Shown in pieces: positions 19,125 to 29,911 of a DNA stretch of 54,362 bases (position 1 is the first letter of the stretch; each line of letters starts with the position of its first letter). The notes beneath the pieces were generated by a model that was given only the letters and a program-made list of their open reading frames with translations, was not told the origin of the DNA and made no database searches. Origin of the DNA: an uncultured Streptococcus sp. (GTDB lineage: Bacteria > Bacillota > Bacilli > Lactobacillales > Streptococcaceae); assembly GCA_934215455.1 (NCBI GenBank), contig CAKPZX010000006.1, positions 1-54,362 of the forward strand, in the 5' to 3' direction. The translations under genes were made by a program, and so were the position numbers.

Positions 19125-21374
19125 TTACAAGTGTTCACGCGCTTCTTTAGCAGCATTAACGAGCTTGATCAAGCTTTCTTTTGTTTCTTTAATTCCGCGA
19201 GTCTTCAAACCACAGTCAGGGTTGATCCAAACTTTGCCACTTGGTACTTTAGCCAAGATTGCTTCGATGGTGTGATCAATTTCACCGTCTTGTGGGACAC
19301 GTGGTGAGTGGATATCGTAAACCCCAGGTCCAACTTCTGTTTGGAAGTTTTTCGCTTTCAACTCATCCAAGATTTCAAGGTTTGAACGGCTTGCCTCAAA
19401 TGAGATAACGTCTGCATCCAAGTTGTCGATCGCTGGGATGATATCTGTAAATTCTGAGTAACACATGTGAGTGTGGATTTGTGTGTCTGGTGCGACAGTT
19501 GAGTGTACCAAACGGAAGGCTGGAATCGCCCAGTCAAGGTAGTCTTCGTACCAGTCGCTACGACGGAGTGGCAATTTTTCACGAAGAGCAGCCTCGTCGA
19601 TTTGGATGATCTTCACACCTGCAGCTTCAAGGTCAAGAACTTCATCCTTGATGGCAAGAGCGATTTGAAGAGTAGAATCCTTGATAGAGATGTCTTCACG
19701 TGGGAATGACCAGTTAAGGATGGTAACAGGTCCAGTCAACATACCTTTAACAGGTTTGTCTGTACGGCTTTGTGCGTAGCTAGACCATTTCACAGTGATT
19801 GGGTTAAGACGAGTCACATCACCCCAGATGATTGGTGGTTTCACCCCACGCATACCGTATGATTGTACCCAACCGTTTTTAGAGAAGAGGTAACCAGACA
19901 AGTTTTGACCGAAGTACTCAACCATGTCGTTCCGTTCGAATTCACCGTGTACAAGCACGTCAAATCCAACTTCTTCTTGCCATTTGATCCATTCGTCGAT
20001 GGTTTCAGCAAGGAAGGCATCATATTCTTCTTGAGTCAATTCACCCTTACGGAAGGCCAAACGTTTAGCACGTACTTCCTTGGTTTGAGGGAATGAACCA
20101 ATGGTAGTTGTTGGAAGTGCTGGAAGCTTGAAGGCTTCTTTTTGGATTTCTTCCCGTTCTGCGAAAGCTGGCAAACGAGTATAGTCTGCTTCTGTCAAAG
20201 CTGCGATGCGAGCATGAAGTTCAGCATTTGCTCCAACGCGTTCTGTTGCAAAGAGTTCTTTGTTGGCAGCAAGAGCTTCTGCCCCTTGACCATTACGGAT
20301 GGCATCCAAGTCACGCAATTCACCCAATTTTTCAACTGCAAAGGCGAAGTGGTTCAAAATAGCTGGTTCAAAATCTTCGTTAGCCGTTGTAAATGGCACA
20401 TGAAGAAGGGAGCAAGAAGTCGTCAAGACAATCTTTTCAGCTGGAACTTGATCCAAGATTTCCAAGCTCTTTTCATAGTTGTTACGCCAGATGTTTTTCC
20501 CATTCACAATACCAGCATAAAGGGTCTTATCAGCTGGGAAGCCACCTTTAACGAGTTCAAGAGTTTTCTTGCCTTCAACAAAGTCAAGACCGATACCATC
20601 TACTGGCAAGTTTACAAGGTCATTGTAGACATCACGAACATCACCAAAGTAAGTTTGGATCAAGACTTCAAGACCTTTCTTGTCAGCCAAGAGTTTGTTG
20701 TAGAGGTTCAAGAAGAGAGCTTTTTCTTCAGCTTTCAAATCTTTAACAAGAGCTGGCTCATCGAGTTGAATACGAGTCGCACCAAGCTCAGCCAATTTAG
20801 CAAAGACTTCTTGGTAAGCAGCAACCAAGCTGTCTACGAAGTCCTCAGCTTTCACACCATCTTCAAAGTCAGATAATTGAAGGAAAGTGAATGGTCCAAC
20901 GACTACTGGACGAGTGTTGATCCCCAATTCTTTGGCTTCTTGGTACTCATCAAAAATCTTGTGACCAGCCAATTTCACTTCTGTTGTTTTTTCAAATTTA
21001 GGAACGATGTAATGGTAGTTGGTGTTGAACCATTTTTTCATTGGAAGGGCACGCACATCCCCTTTTTCACCTTGGTAACCACGCGCCAAAGCGAAGTATT
21101 GTTCAAGGTCTGTCAAATCCAAGTTTTGAACAGATGCAGGCACGACGTTGAAAAGGAAGGCTGCATCAAGGAAATTGTCGTAGTGTGAGAAGTCATTTGA
21201 AGGAATCTCTGAGATGCCTTGTTCTTTAACAATGTTCCAGTGTTTAGCACGCAAGTCTTTAGCAGCTGCCAAGAGCTCGTCTGCTGAGATTTCTTTTCTA
21301 AAGTATTTTTCAGTTGTAAATTTTAATTCACGGAATTCACCCAAACGTGGGAAACCGATAATTGTAGTTGACAT
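19125..21374 (-). CDS. metE: Cobalamin-independent methionine synthase
   Basis: MetE transfers the methyl group of 5-methyltetrahydropteroyl-triglutamate to homocysteine to form methionine. The product is 749 residues, two similar barrels as usual for the family. It starts [18 protein letters not shown]. The catalytic zinc ligands lie in THMCYSEF and near the C-terminus in [11 protein letters not shown] frame extension to 21410 is possible, but GGAGGA (21386-21381) is 6 bases before ATG 21374, so I used that start. It is the first gene of metE-metF, with an MtaR-like operator about 85 bp upstream. Confidence 0.96.
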   Translation of the reverse strand: MSTTIIGFPRLGEFRELKFTTEKYFRKEISADELLAAAKDLRAKHWNIVKEQGISEIPSNDFSHYDNFLDAAFLFNVVPASVQNLDLTDLEQYFALARGYQGEKGDVRALPMKKWFNTNYHYIVPKFEKTTEVKLAGHKIFDEYQEAKELGINTRPVVVGPFTFLQLSDFEDGVKAEDFVDSLVAAYQEVFAKLAELGATRIQLDEPALVKDLKAEEKALFLNLYNKLLADKKGLEVLIQTYFGDVRDVYNDLVNLPVDGIGLDFVEGKKTLELVKGGFPADKTLYAGIVNGKNIWRNNYEKSLEILDQVPAEKIVLTTSCSLLHVPFTTANEDFEPAILNHFAFAVEKLGELRDLDAIRNGQGAEALAANKELFATERVGANAELHARIAALTEADYTRLPAFAEREEIQKEAFKLPALPTTTIGSFPQTKEVRAKRLAFRKGELTQEEYDAFLAETIDEWIKWQEEVGFDVLVHGEFERNDMVEYFGQNLSGYLFSKNGWVQSYGMRGVKPPIIWGDVTRLNPITVKWSSYAQSRTDKPVKGMLTGPVTILNWSFPREDISIKDSTLQIALAIKDEVLDLEAAGVKIIQIDEAALREKLPLRRSDWYEDYLDWAIPAFRLVHSTVAPDTQIHTHMCYSEFTDIIPAIDNLDADVISFEASRSNLEILDELKAKNFQTEVGPGVYDIHSPRVPQDGEIDHTIEAILAKVPSGKVWINPDCGLKTRGIKETKESLIKLVNAAKEAREHL

Positions 21375-21456
21375 GTTGTGTCCTCCAAAAATTCTAATTG
21401 ACACTATCATATCAGAAGATAGCCGTCTTGTATAATTGCTTTTACACGAATTTTGA

Positions 21457-21473
21457 TATAGCCAAAAACTATA
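21457..21473. promoter_or_regulatory. MtaR/MetR-type operator upstream of metE
   Basis: TATAGCCAAAAACTATA is a 17-bp dyad matching the streptococcal MtaR (MetR) consensus TATAGTTTNAAACTATA in both outer arms and in the whole right half. It lies 83 bp upstream of the metE ATG, where a LysR-type activator of methionine genes would bind. The 21480-21600 stretch shows no gene. Confidence 0.7.
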
Positions 21474-21599
21474 ACACAGATTTAATGGGCCTTGAGACCA
21501 GAAATTAAAAGTAATAACTAGGACTTCTTATAAATATTTCCTATAGCCCAAGCGTCCCCCGAAGAATTTTTGAGCGTATTTTGCTAGAAGAACAGCCCC

Positions 21600-21641
21600 T
21601 AAAAAGCAAAGCAGGCCTTCTCTGCTGAGAAAGACCTGCTT
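21600..21641 (-). terminator. Probable dexB terminator
   Basis: GCAGG (21611-21615) and CCTGC (21635-21639), with partial inner pairing, form an imperfect hairpin. On the minus strand it is followed by CTTTTTAG. It lies about 40 bases after the dexB stop. A smaller GAGGAA/TTCCTC stem is found at 21646-21662. Confidence 0.5.
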
Positions 21642-21679
21642 CTACGAGGAAGTAATTTCCTCTATTTTTCTTACTTTTA

Positions 21680-23351
<1,672 letters not shown>

Positions 23352-23355
23352 GAAT

Positions 23356-25587
23356 TTACAAGTCTGCTTTCTCTTCACTGGAATAAATCACTTCAAAGAG
23401 ACGTTGACGCAAGCCTTCCTCTAAAGGCGTGATGAACTTCATCAACTGTTTCCAATCCTTGGCTGTTGAACATGCCGCAAATAATTCATTCTTCCTATCG
23501 TAGGCCAGGTTGGCAGATTTCAAGAGCTCAAACATCCGATCTTCTTTGGCAATAGGACGCGATTGCAGCTCACCCATCGCAATTTCCTGACTTTGATTGT
23601 CCACTAAGATAGGGGCTGTCTCAAAGGTATGGAGGAAGAAACGGTGCTGTCTCTTTTCAGGAAGCAGCGCTAGATCACCTGTTAGTTCCAGCCTCATCTT
23701 TCTTTCATCCCAATTGACAGTTAGGCGGGTTTCAACCCTGTTATCTCCTTCTCCTTCAACGAGTACGAAGGAACGATTGTCACCCGGGAAAAGATGCCAG
23801 TCCAGCATTTCTGGAAGGTCAACTCCTGTCTGTGGTTGTGCATCCATAGGGATGATGGCTCCTGCATGTGCAAAGACTGGAATATCTTGGCTGTTCCTAA
23901 AGACCGTGAGCTTGCCTTTTCCTTCATATTTCCAATCATGGAAGAAATCATACCAAACGCCGTCTGGGAACCAAACACTCACTGAAGCACTATGATAGAC
24001 AGGATCCAGCGCTTCGGTAATCGGGGCCACCATGAGTTCACTGCCAAAGAAATATTGATTCTTCGCTTCATAAGCCTCTTCTTCATTTGGATAGTGGTAA
24101 TAGAGGGGTTGAACCAAAGGTAGCCCTTCTTCGTGTGTCGTCACATTCATGGTATAGAGATAAGGCAGTAAGCTATGGCGCAAGCGCAAATACTGCTTCA
24201 TCAGGCGACAGGTCTCAGGCGAGTAAAACCACGGTTCCTTGCTGTTGAAGGCATTACAAGAACTATGGAGACGATTGATCGGGCTAAAGACCCCAAACTG
24301 CAACCAGCGAAGAGCCAAGTCTTCATCATAGTAGCCCCTCATATGACCACCGATATCATGACTCCACCAGGTGTAGCCGATATTGGAAGCTGTGCTAGTA
24401 AAATAGGGTTGAAAGGCTAGGGATTCCCAAGTCACAATAGTGTCCCCTGAAAAACCGATCGGATACCGATGACTGCCAGGACCCCCATAACGCGATAAGA
24501 TGAGACCAGCTTGGCCTGTTCGGCAATTGTCTAGATAATGATAGTGATTTAACAACCAAAGGGGATCCATCTTGCCATGACTTCCCTGTTGCCAATCAAT
24601 CCACCAAAAGTCCACTCCTTGATCTTCCAAGGGATGGTGGACATCTTCGAAATAAGCTTCGCGAAAGGCTGGACTATAAAAGTCAAAGCTAGCCGCTTCT
24701 TCTTTTTCCGCATCCAGTCCCAAGCGTTTTGCGACCATGGGATAAGCATCTTCGAAGGCACGAATTCCATCTGCCGGATGGACATTTAAGGTCACCTTTA
24801 AACCACGCTCATGCAGGCCATTTAAGAAGGCGGCTGGATCAGGAATCAAATCCCGGTTCCAACTATAGCCCGTCCAACCACTTCCAAAGCGAGCAGGGAT
24901 CGTCGTCTTGTGCCAGTCCATATCGATCACACTGACAGCTAAAGGCACCTCTTCTGCTTTGAAACGATCCATCAAATCTGTGTACTCCTGACTGGTATAA
25001 GGCCAATACCGACTCCACCAGTTTCCCAGAGCATAACGTGGCAAGAGTGGTGGCTGTCCCGTCAGATGGTAAAAATCTTTCAAGGCTCCTAGATAATCGC
25101 GCCCATAACCGAAGAAATACAGATCCACTTCTGGACATGTCCGCGCTCTATACCCGCTTTCGGCATCATACAAATAAGAAGCAGAATCATCTAAAAGAGC
25201 ATAGCCTGCTTTACTTAAGATCCCATCTTCCAACTCCATAGCTCCATCGACCTCATCGAGCGTCCGACTGGTCCCCTTCAAGGTCTCAGGCCGATCTCCA
25301 TAGTACCACCGGCTCCCATAGACTGCATACTGACCCTTGAGTTCGATATAAAGCCGATCCGGTGCAAAAGGTCCTTTTTCAAAATGGAGGTGGAGATGCT
25401 CTGTATGAAGATCGAGGACCTCTTCTGTCTCTACAACCTCGCAGGCAACAGGTCCAAAATCTCGATGTTGTACAACTTGCGTCTGACCATCTTCAAAAAC
25501 ACCAGCCTCTGAGTATTCCAAGCGCACCAAAGATTCCGTTAATACGGAGATCCGATAGTTTTCTCCCTCTATCACTGGTCCTGCCAT
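23356..25587 (-). CDS. GH31 family alpha-glucosidase
   Basis: The 743-residue protein is a glycoside hydrolase family 31 enzyme. Visible features are GNWWSRYWPY, VIDMDWH, the nucleophile D331 in DFWWIDWQQG, and the acid/base candidate D382 in IGFSGDTIVTW. No signal peptide is seen, so it should act in the cytoplasm on imported alpha-glucosides; the exact linkage preference is unknown. ATG 25587 lies behind GAGGAGG. It shares direction and catabolite-type control with dexB, suggesting a small alpha-glucan degradation unit. No transporter gene is in the neighbourhood. Confidence 0.9.
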   Translation of the reverse strand: MAGPVIEGENYRISVLTESLVRLEYSEAGVFEDGQTQVVQHRDFGPVACEVVETEEVLDLHTEHLHLHFEKGPFAPDRLYIELKGQYAVYGSRWYYGDRPETLKGTSRTLDEVDGAMELEDGILSKAGYALLDDSASYLYDAESGYRARTCPEVDLYFFGYGRDYLGALKDFYHLTGQPPLLPRYALGNWWSRYWPYTSQEYTDLMDRFKAEEVPLAVSVIDMDWHKTTIPARFGSGWTGYSWNRDLIPDPAAFLNGLHERGLKVTLNVHPADGIRAFEDAYPMVAKRLGLDAEKEEAASFDFYSPAFREAYFEDVHHPLEDQGVDFWWIDWQQGSHGKMDPLWLLNHYHYLDNCRTGQAGLILSRYGGPGSHRYPIGFSGDTIVTWESLAFQPYFTSTASNIGYTWWSHDIGGHMRGYYDEDLALRWLQFGVFSPINRLHSSCNAFNSKEPWFYSPETCRLMKQYLRLRHSLLPYLYTMNVTTHEEGLPLVQPLYYHYPNEEEAYEAKNQYFFGSELMVAPITEALDPVYHSASVSVWFPDGVWYDFFHDWKYEGKGKLTVFRNSQDIPVFAHAGAIIPMDAQPQTGVDLPEMLDWHLFPGDNRSFVLVEGEGDNRVETRLTVNWDERKMRLELTGDLALLPEKRQHRFFLHTFETAPILVDNQSQEIAMGELQSRPIAKEDRMFELLKSANLAYDRKNELFAACSTAKDWKQLMKFITPLEEGLRQRLFEVIYSSEEKADL

Positions 25588-25652
25588 TTGTCTATCCTCC
25601 TCTTTTTATAGGGCATCTGACTCGCCCTCTTTTTATCTGCCTCGCTCCACTA

Positions 25653-25700
25653 TGTAAGCGCTTGCGATTTTACTATAGCACTCAAAAAAAGGCCTGTCAA
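25653..25700 (-). promoter_or_regulatory. GH31 promoter with cre site, -35 box inside upstream terminator
   Basis: On the minus strand TTGACA (25700-25695), a 17-bp spacer and TATAGT (25677-25672) make a near-perfect promoter. The -35 box is also part of one arm of the terminator at 25688-25717. A cre-like site (CGCAAGCGCTTACA on the minus strand, 25666-25653) covers the expected start point, with one mismatch to consensus. Confidence 0.78.
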
Positions 25701-25717
25701 CACTTGACAGAGCCTTT
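25684..25717 (-). terminator. Terminator of the CPBP gene
   Basis: AAAGGCCTGTCAA (25688-25700) pairs with TTGACAGAGCCTTT (25704-25717) with one bulged base and a 3-base loop. On the minus strand a T-run (complement of 25684-25690) follows. It lies 18 bases after the CPBP stop and doubles as promoter DNA for the next gene. Confidence 0.9.
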
Positions 25718-25734
25718 CCTAAAATTTTATAAGA

Positions 25735-26493
25735 TCAATTTCCCCAATGGATCAAGAGATACATGAGACTTGATCCAAACATATCTGCCAAGGCATGCAT
25801 GAGGAAAAATGGCAAGAGATTCTTGACAACCTTCTTGTACATGAAGTAATAAAAGAGTCCATAAATAACGCCAATCACAAAGGCCCAGAGAAGCCCTTGA
25901 TAGGTGTGGAAAGAAAAGCGGATCAGGGTTGAAAAGGCCAACGCTTTCCACTTGTTCTTCTCACTCACCGAAGTCAGTAAGCCCAAGAAGAAAAATTCTT
26001 CATAAAATCCATTGAGTAAGCCATAAGCAATCGCCATAGGGCTTAAAGCCATGAACTTATGGATGATCTGCATGGGATCGATATAGGGCCAAAGACTCGG
26101 ACTTAGGTAATTGTATTCACCCGAGACTGTTGAAATCACATCTCCAAAAAGTCCCATCGCTGCAAAGAGCAGGGGCACCCAGATCAAGGTGGACCACTTA
26201 AAGCGGATCGGCAATTGTTTAAAATCAAAGCGACGAAGCATCAAGTAAAGAAGGGCTAGAGACAGCAAGATAAGCTGCAAGGTCATATTACTGGAATAAG
26301 CAGCCCCCTCAGTTGCGCTATTATTACTGCTTGTGGCTACTGCAGTCTGCGCGACTGGCTGAAAACTTGCCAAAAACAGCTGGGTCGAGCGGACAATGAA
26401 TTGTCCAAAGAGAATGGCCGTCACAATGCCAATATCAAACCATTTGAGCTCTTTTAAGGGCTGTTTAGGTCGTATTCTATTAAAAAATGTCAT
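25735..26493 (-). CDS. CPBP-type intramembrane protease-like protein
   Basis: This 252-residue membrane protein has several hydrophobic helices. It resembles the CPBP (CAAX/bacteriocin-immunity) family: NGFYEEFFFLG gives the double glutamate of motif 1, and MHALADMFG gives motif 3. In the classical EExxxR motif the arginine is replaced here by leucine (EEFFFL). The middle motif (RFSFHTYQG) has the histidine but not a clear FxxxH spacing. It may therefore be a divergent active protease or a non-catalytic relative. It stands alone with its own terminator and a 564-bp non-coding region upstream. ATG 26493 follows AAAGGAT. Confidence 0.8.
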   Translation of the reverse strand: MTFFNRIRPKQPLKELKWFDIGIVTAILFGQFIVRSTQLFLASFQPVAQTAVATSSNNSATEGAAYSSNMTLQLILLSLALLYLMLRRFDFKQLPIRFKWSTLIWVPLLFAAMGLFGDVISTVSGEYNYLSPSLWPYIDPMQIIHKFMALSPMAIAYGLLNGFYEEFFFLGLLTSVSEKNKWKALAFSTLIRFSFHTYQGLLWAFVIGVIYGLFYYFMYKKVVKNLLPFFLMHALADMFGSSLMYLLIHWGN

Positions 26494-26577
26494 CTTTCAT
26501 CCTTTTATTCCCACAAAGGAAGTATTTTTGTTTCTCTTACTTTAGCAATCATTGCTTAAAGAAGAGTTAACCGAGAG

Positions 26578-26603
26578 GAAAAAACGACCCTTTCGGTCGT
26601 TTT
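26578..26603 (-). terminator. Strong orphan terminator in non-coding block
   Basis: AAAACGACC (26581-26589) and GGTCGTTTT (26595-26603) form a 9-bp stem with a 5-base loop. On the minus strand the hairpin ends in T6. No minus-strand gene ends just before it, which suggests an untranslated transcript from 26604-26872. Confidence 0.75.
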
Positions 26604-26872
26604 ATATTGAAGACAACGTCATCTTAAAAACTTTCCTTAGGTGAGGACGGACGTCAGCGAACTTCTTTGAAGTTCCATGACTTAGTTTTGAGCCTCCTCG
26701 CTTTTTAATTTATAGTCTCAAAACTCCCGAGTGTTTGAAACAATCATGTTTCAAACACTTTTCTCACAGCGGAAAGTTTCAGTATACTCTTGATTCATTT
26801 TAAAAATTAAAAATCATTTTTCTGCAGAATCACTTAACCTATTTTAGTTAAAAAATAGGTTATCAAAATTCT
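26604..26872 (-). other. Hairpin-rich non-coding block, possible small RNA or repeat
   Basis: I find no convincing gene here. Inverted repeats are dense: GAACTTC/GAAGTTC (26659-26675), AGTTTTGAG/CTCAAAACT (26684-26725), GTGTTTGAAAC/GTTTCAAACAC (26731-26758, T4 on the plus side) and TAACCTATTTT/AAAATAGGTTA (26835-26862). A minus-strand transcript would end at the hairpin 26578-26603. It could be a small RNA or a dispersed streptococcal intergenic repeat. A weak -10-like TATACT lies on the minus strand near 26783. Confidence 0.4.
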
Positions 26873-27047
26873 GAGGCTGGGACAAAAGTCCTAGCCTCTT
26901 AATTGTTTTTGGATTGTCGAGCAAGACGCAGTGGTTGAGTGGACTCTACTACGCTGATTTCATCAGCTTTTACAGCCCTACTCAACTGTGCGGAGGTGGG
27001 ACGACGAAATCGAATTCTAACGAATTACCAATTTCTGTCCCACTCTC
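26873..27047 (-). repeat. 175-bp dispersed repeat, copy A
   Basis: This block is nearly identical (about six differences) to the reverse complement of 41095-41269, and both are exactly 175 bp. It begins 10 bases after the ktrA stop when read on the minus strand. It ends in a terminator-like hairpin (GAGGCTGGGAC/GTCCTAGCCTC, 26873-26898). It contains small open frames without ribosome sites, which I regard as noise. Confidence 0.9.
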
Positions 27048-27057
27048 CATTACACAA

Positions 27058-27723
27058 TTAGTCTAACAAGTCTTGGATTCTATCCAGATATTGGTTGTCA
27101 GTCACTGCCATTACGCGTACCTCAGCTGGCCAAACAAAATCTGGTCCTAACTGGCTCCGCAGGGGCTGGTCTTCTCCATCTCGATAGCCGATGATATTGA
27201 GTTGATACTGGTCTCTGACCGCCAACTCTCGAATACTCTTTCCAACCCAGGCAGATGGAACGGTAAACTCAACCACAACTACCTCATCATCCAACTGGAA
27301 AACTTCAATCCGGTGTTGGAAAAGAATCATTTTAGCGAGGGACATGCCTGCTTCTACCTCTGGCAGGATGACCAGGTCAGCCCCAATCTTTTCAAGAACT
27401 TCTTTGGTCACTTCACTCTTGACCTTGGCGATGACCCGCTCGACGCCAAGAGCCTTACAGTGCATGACGGCTAGAACACTTGATTCCAGATTTTCACCCG
27501 TCGCGATGACGACTGTGTCGCAGTTCCCAATATCTGCCGCGTCCAACAAGTCCAAGTCTGTAATATCTCCGACAACCCCTGTTGTAATAATGGATTCGTA
27601 TTGATTGATCACGTCTTCATGGTCATCAATCGCGATGACCTCCACATCCTGATCCTTTAAGCCTTTTAAAATACTCTGCCCAAAAATCCCCAAACCGAGG
27701 ATTCCAATGGTTCGATTTGCCAT
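27058..27723 (-). CDS. ktrA: Potassium uptake regulatory subunit (RCK/TrkA type)
   Basis: The 221-residue soluble protein is the cytoplasmic gating ring subunit of a Ktr-type potassium importer. The N-terminal Rossmann RCK_N domain starts with IGILGLGIFGQSILKGL, and an acidic residue at the strand-2 end (IAIDDHED) binds the nucleotide. The C-terminal RCK_C (TrkA_C) domain covers about 135-221. It follows ktrB after 9 bp and so is co-transcribed. ATG 27723 lies behind GGAGAG. The family senses ATP/ADP or NAD(H) and, in many bacteria, c-di-AMP through the C-domain. Confidence 0.92.
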   Translation of the reverse strand: MANRTIGILGLGIFGQSILKGLKDQDVEVIAIDDHEDVINQYESIITTGVVGDITDLDLLDAADIGNCDTVVIATGENLESSVLAVMHCKALGVERVIAKVKSEVTKEVLEKIGADLVILPEVEAGMSLAKMILFQHRIEVFQLDDEVVVVEFTVPSAWVGKSIRELAVRDQYQLNIIGYRDGEDQPLRSQLGPDFVWPAEVRVMAVTDNQYLDRIQDLLD

Positions 27724-27732
27724 AAGTCTCTC

Positions 27733-29115
27733 CTATCCGATAATGATGTCTGCCTTGGCATATTGCAAGGCATCTGTTTTTTTGGCCTTGTAATTGTTCA
27801 AGCTGACCATAAGGGTCAAGGGTCCGATCCGCCCGATAAACATGAGCAGCATGATGATCCCCAGCCCTGCTCCATTTAAGGTTGAGGTCACATTGGCTGT
27901 CACGCCCACTGTCGCTAGAGCCGATACCACCTCAAAGACCAGGTACAGAAAACGTTGACCATCTGGCGTCACGAGACAAAGGCCAAAGAGACCGAGGATA
28001 AAGGTCAACTGGAAAATCACTGCCGTTCCCAAAGAACGTTGCACCAAGTCTGGTGCGATGGTCCGTTTACCTAAGTTAGTATGTGGCAACCCCAGCAATT
28101 CCTTGCGAGCGAGGAGAATCAAGACCAAGAAGGTGGTGATCTTCATCCCTCCTGCTGTTCCACCTGGTGCCCCACCTAAAAACATCTGGAGGATATAGAC
28201 AAAGAGCGTTACTGGTCGGACTGCTGTATAATCCAGTGAGGCAAAGCCAGCTGTCCGCATGCTGACAGTTTGGAAGAAGCTGACCAAGATCTTCTCTCCC
28301 AATGGAAGGGACCCAATGGTTGCTGGATTATTAAACTCTGTCAAAAGACTAGTCACTGTCCCAAAGAGAAGGATAGCCACCGTTAACCAGAGAACCACCT
28401 TAGTATGGAAACGAAGAGTCCGCCGACCTGATTGATTGCGGGCCTTGGTGGCGAGGTCAAACCAGACCATGAAGCCCAAGCCCCCAGTAATAATGAGGGC
28501 AGACAAGGTCAGATTGACCAACCAATCGGTCTGGAAACTCATCATACTATCGCCACCAAAATTATCGAAGCCCGCATTACAAAAGGCGGAAACTGCGACA
28601 AAGATAGAGTTAAAGATTCCATGGCCCCAGCCGAAGCTAGGAATGAAGCGAGTCATGAGGAGCAAGGCCCCCAGTCCTTCGATGGTAAAGGTGGTAATAA
28701 AGATGGAGCGGACAAAACGGGTCAAGCTCTGGTTATTGCTAAAACTAAAGCTATCCCGAATGGTCTGCCGATCCTTGTAACTGAGTTTTTGGCGACCTTC
28801 CATAAAGAAGAGACCGATAAAGGTCAAAATCCCCAGGCCCCCAATCTGGATCAAAAGCATGCAGATGAGTTGCCCCCAACCATTATAGGTCGAAGCCACC
28901 GACTGGGTAAAGAGCCCTGTCACACAGACCATAGAGACTGCTGTAAAGAGGTGGTCGACATAGCCTGCTTTTGAAGAAACTTGCTGGACGAAAGGCAGAC
29001 TTAATAAGAGCGAGCCGACCAAGATGACTAAGGCAAAGCTGAGAAAAATCCGCCTTGCTGGAGACAGGCGAGTCAGCTTAGCCTGCCATTGTTTAAAATA
29101 TGATTTCACTAACAT
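27733..29115 (-). CDS. ktrB: Potassium uptake membrane subunit (TrkH/KtrB type)
   Basis: The 460-residue protein forms the membrane pore of the Ktr/Trk potassium system. It contains the four pore-loop repeats of the family, for example the VSMVCVTGLF, AVSAFCNAGFDNFGGD, SMRTAGFASLDY and VSALATVGVTANVTS segments. The conserved glycines forming the selectivity filter are visible. It pairs with ktrA downstream. The ATG at 29115 has no Shine-Dalgarno sequence. A TGATACAAT extended -10 box ends 7 bases before it, so the transcript may begin at the start codon itself (leaderless). Confidence 0.92.
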   Translation of the reverse strand: MLVKSYFKQWQAKLTRLSPARRIFLSFALVILVGSLLLSLPFVQQVSSKAGYVDHLFTAVSMVCVTGLFTQSVASTYNGWGQLICMLLIQIGGLGILTFIGLFFMEGRQKLSYKDRQTIRDSFSFSNNQSLTRFVRSIFITTFTIEGLGALLLMTRFIPSFGWGHGIFNSIFVAVSAFCNAGFDNFGGDSMMSFQTDWLVNLTLSALIITGGLGFMVWFDLATKARNQSGRRTLRFHTKVVLWLTVAILLFGTVTSLLTEFNNPATIGSLPLGEKILVSFFQTVSMRTAGFASLDYTAVRPVTLFVYILQMFLGGAPGGTAGGMKITTFLVLILLARKELLGLPHTNLGKRTIAPDLVQRSLGTAVIFQLTFILGLFGLCLVTPDGQRFLYLVFEVVSALATVGVTANVTSTLNGAGLGIIMLLMFIGRIGPLTLMVSLNNYKAKKTDALQYAKADIIIG

Positions 29116-29121
29116 AGCTTC

Positions 29122-29130
29122 ATTGTATCA
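29122..29130 (-). promoter_or_regulatory. Extended -10 promoter directly before ktrB
   Basis: On the minus strand TGATACAAT (29130-29122) is an extended -10 element. The predicted start of transcription falls on the A of the ktrB ATG (29115). A weak -35 (TTGTAG) 19 bp upstream overlaps the stop codon of the preceding gene. Confidence 0.55.
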
Positions 29131-29146
29131 TAAAAAGAGAATAGAC

Positions 29147-29911
29147 CTACAAGTAATGAACCATCTCTAGGCATAATTCTAAGGCCTTCTCGAATGCTTC
29201 AGATCCCCAGTCACGCTGGTCATAATTTTCCAGATCTGCTAGAGAATCTGCGGTAAATAGGAGCAAGCCCCAAACCGCATCACGAAGCTGGGCGACAGCT
29301 GCAAGTGAGGCACACTCCATCTCCACAACACTGCACCCTTCTTCGATGCGATAGGCCACCTTGTCAGATGTTTCTCTATAAAAACCGTCCGTCGACCAGG
29401 TCATGACTTCTTGATAAGGAATGGACGCTTGTTTGAGCACCGTTTCAATGGCAGTCAGTGCTCGACTATCCACTTCGATATAACGGGAGGGCGCGACATA
29501 ATGGTAACTAGCTCCCTCATCTCGCAAGGCTTTAGTTGGGATTAAAAAGGCATTTTCTTCCATGTCCACCAAGACGCCACAGCTACCTGCTGATATGATC
29601 TTCCTCACCCCATAGCCAATCAACCAATCCATGAATTGGGCAGCAGCTGCAGAGCCAACTGGCGCTTGGGCCAAGCAGATATCCTCTCCTTGGTCCTCCA
29701 TAACATAAACCGGATAGGTCTTGGTAGCTGAGACAAAGCTAGCTACTTCTTTGGCTCCGACAGCTTTGGCAAAGCGATCAATCTCATCCTCCAAGAAAGC
29801 ATACACACATTTTTCAGGTAGGTGCAGATCAAGTCCCTCATGGGTCGGCATAATGACTGCCTGCGGGTTGTCGTCAAACTCTAAAATAGGAATTTCATGT
29901 TTTTGGATCAT
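29147..29911 (-). CDS. Nucleoside phosphorylase (uridine/purine phosphorylase family)
   Basis: The 254-residue protein belongs to the hexameric nucleoside phosphorylase family, which splits a nucleoside with phosphate into base and ribose 1-phosphate. The signature VVEMECASL lies near residues 195-203; its Glu contacts the ribose. ISAGSCGVL is the phosphate-site segment. Substrate (uridine or purine nucleoside) cannot be read from sequence. Its start overlaps the stop of the upstream acetyltransferase gene by 4 bases (ATGA), and ktrB follows after 31 bp, so a four-gene minus-strand unit is likely. Confidence 0.87.
   Translation of the reverse strand: MIQKHEIPILEFDDNPQAVIMPTHEGLDLHLPEKCVYAFLEDEIDRFAKAVGAKEVASFVSATKTYPVYVMEDQGEDICLAQAPVGSAAAAQFMDWLIGYGVRKIISAGSCGVLVDMEENAFLIPTKALRDEGASYHYVAPSRYIEVDSRALTAIETVLKQASIPYQEVMTWSTDGFYRETSDKVAYRIEEGCSVVEMECASLAAVAQLRDAVWGLLLFTADSLADLENYDQRDWGSEAFEKALELCLEMVHYL

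Noticed and set aside
20142..20876. Long 244-codon plus-strand frame opposite metE
   Set aside because: It is entirely antisense to a clear metE with strong codon structure and has no ribosome site. It is a shadow frame.
26695..26785. Mini-genes on the minus strand (13-15 codons, e.g. MNQEYTETFRCEKSV)
   Set aside because: They have no properly spaced ribosome site and lie within the hairpin block. They look like part of a repeat, not a peptide gene.
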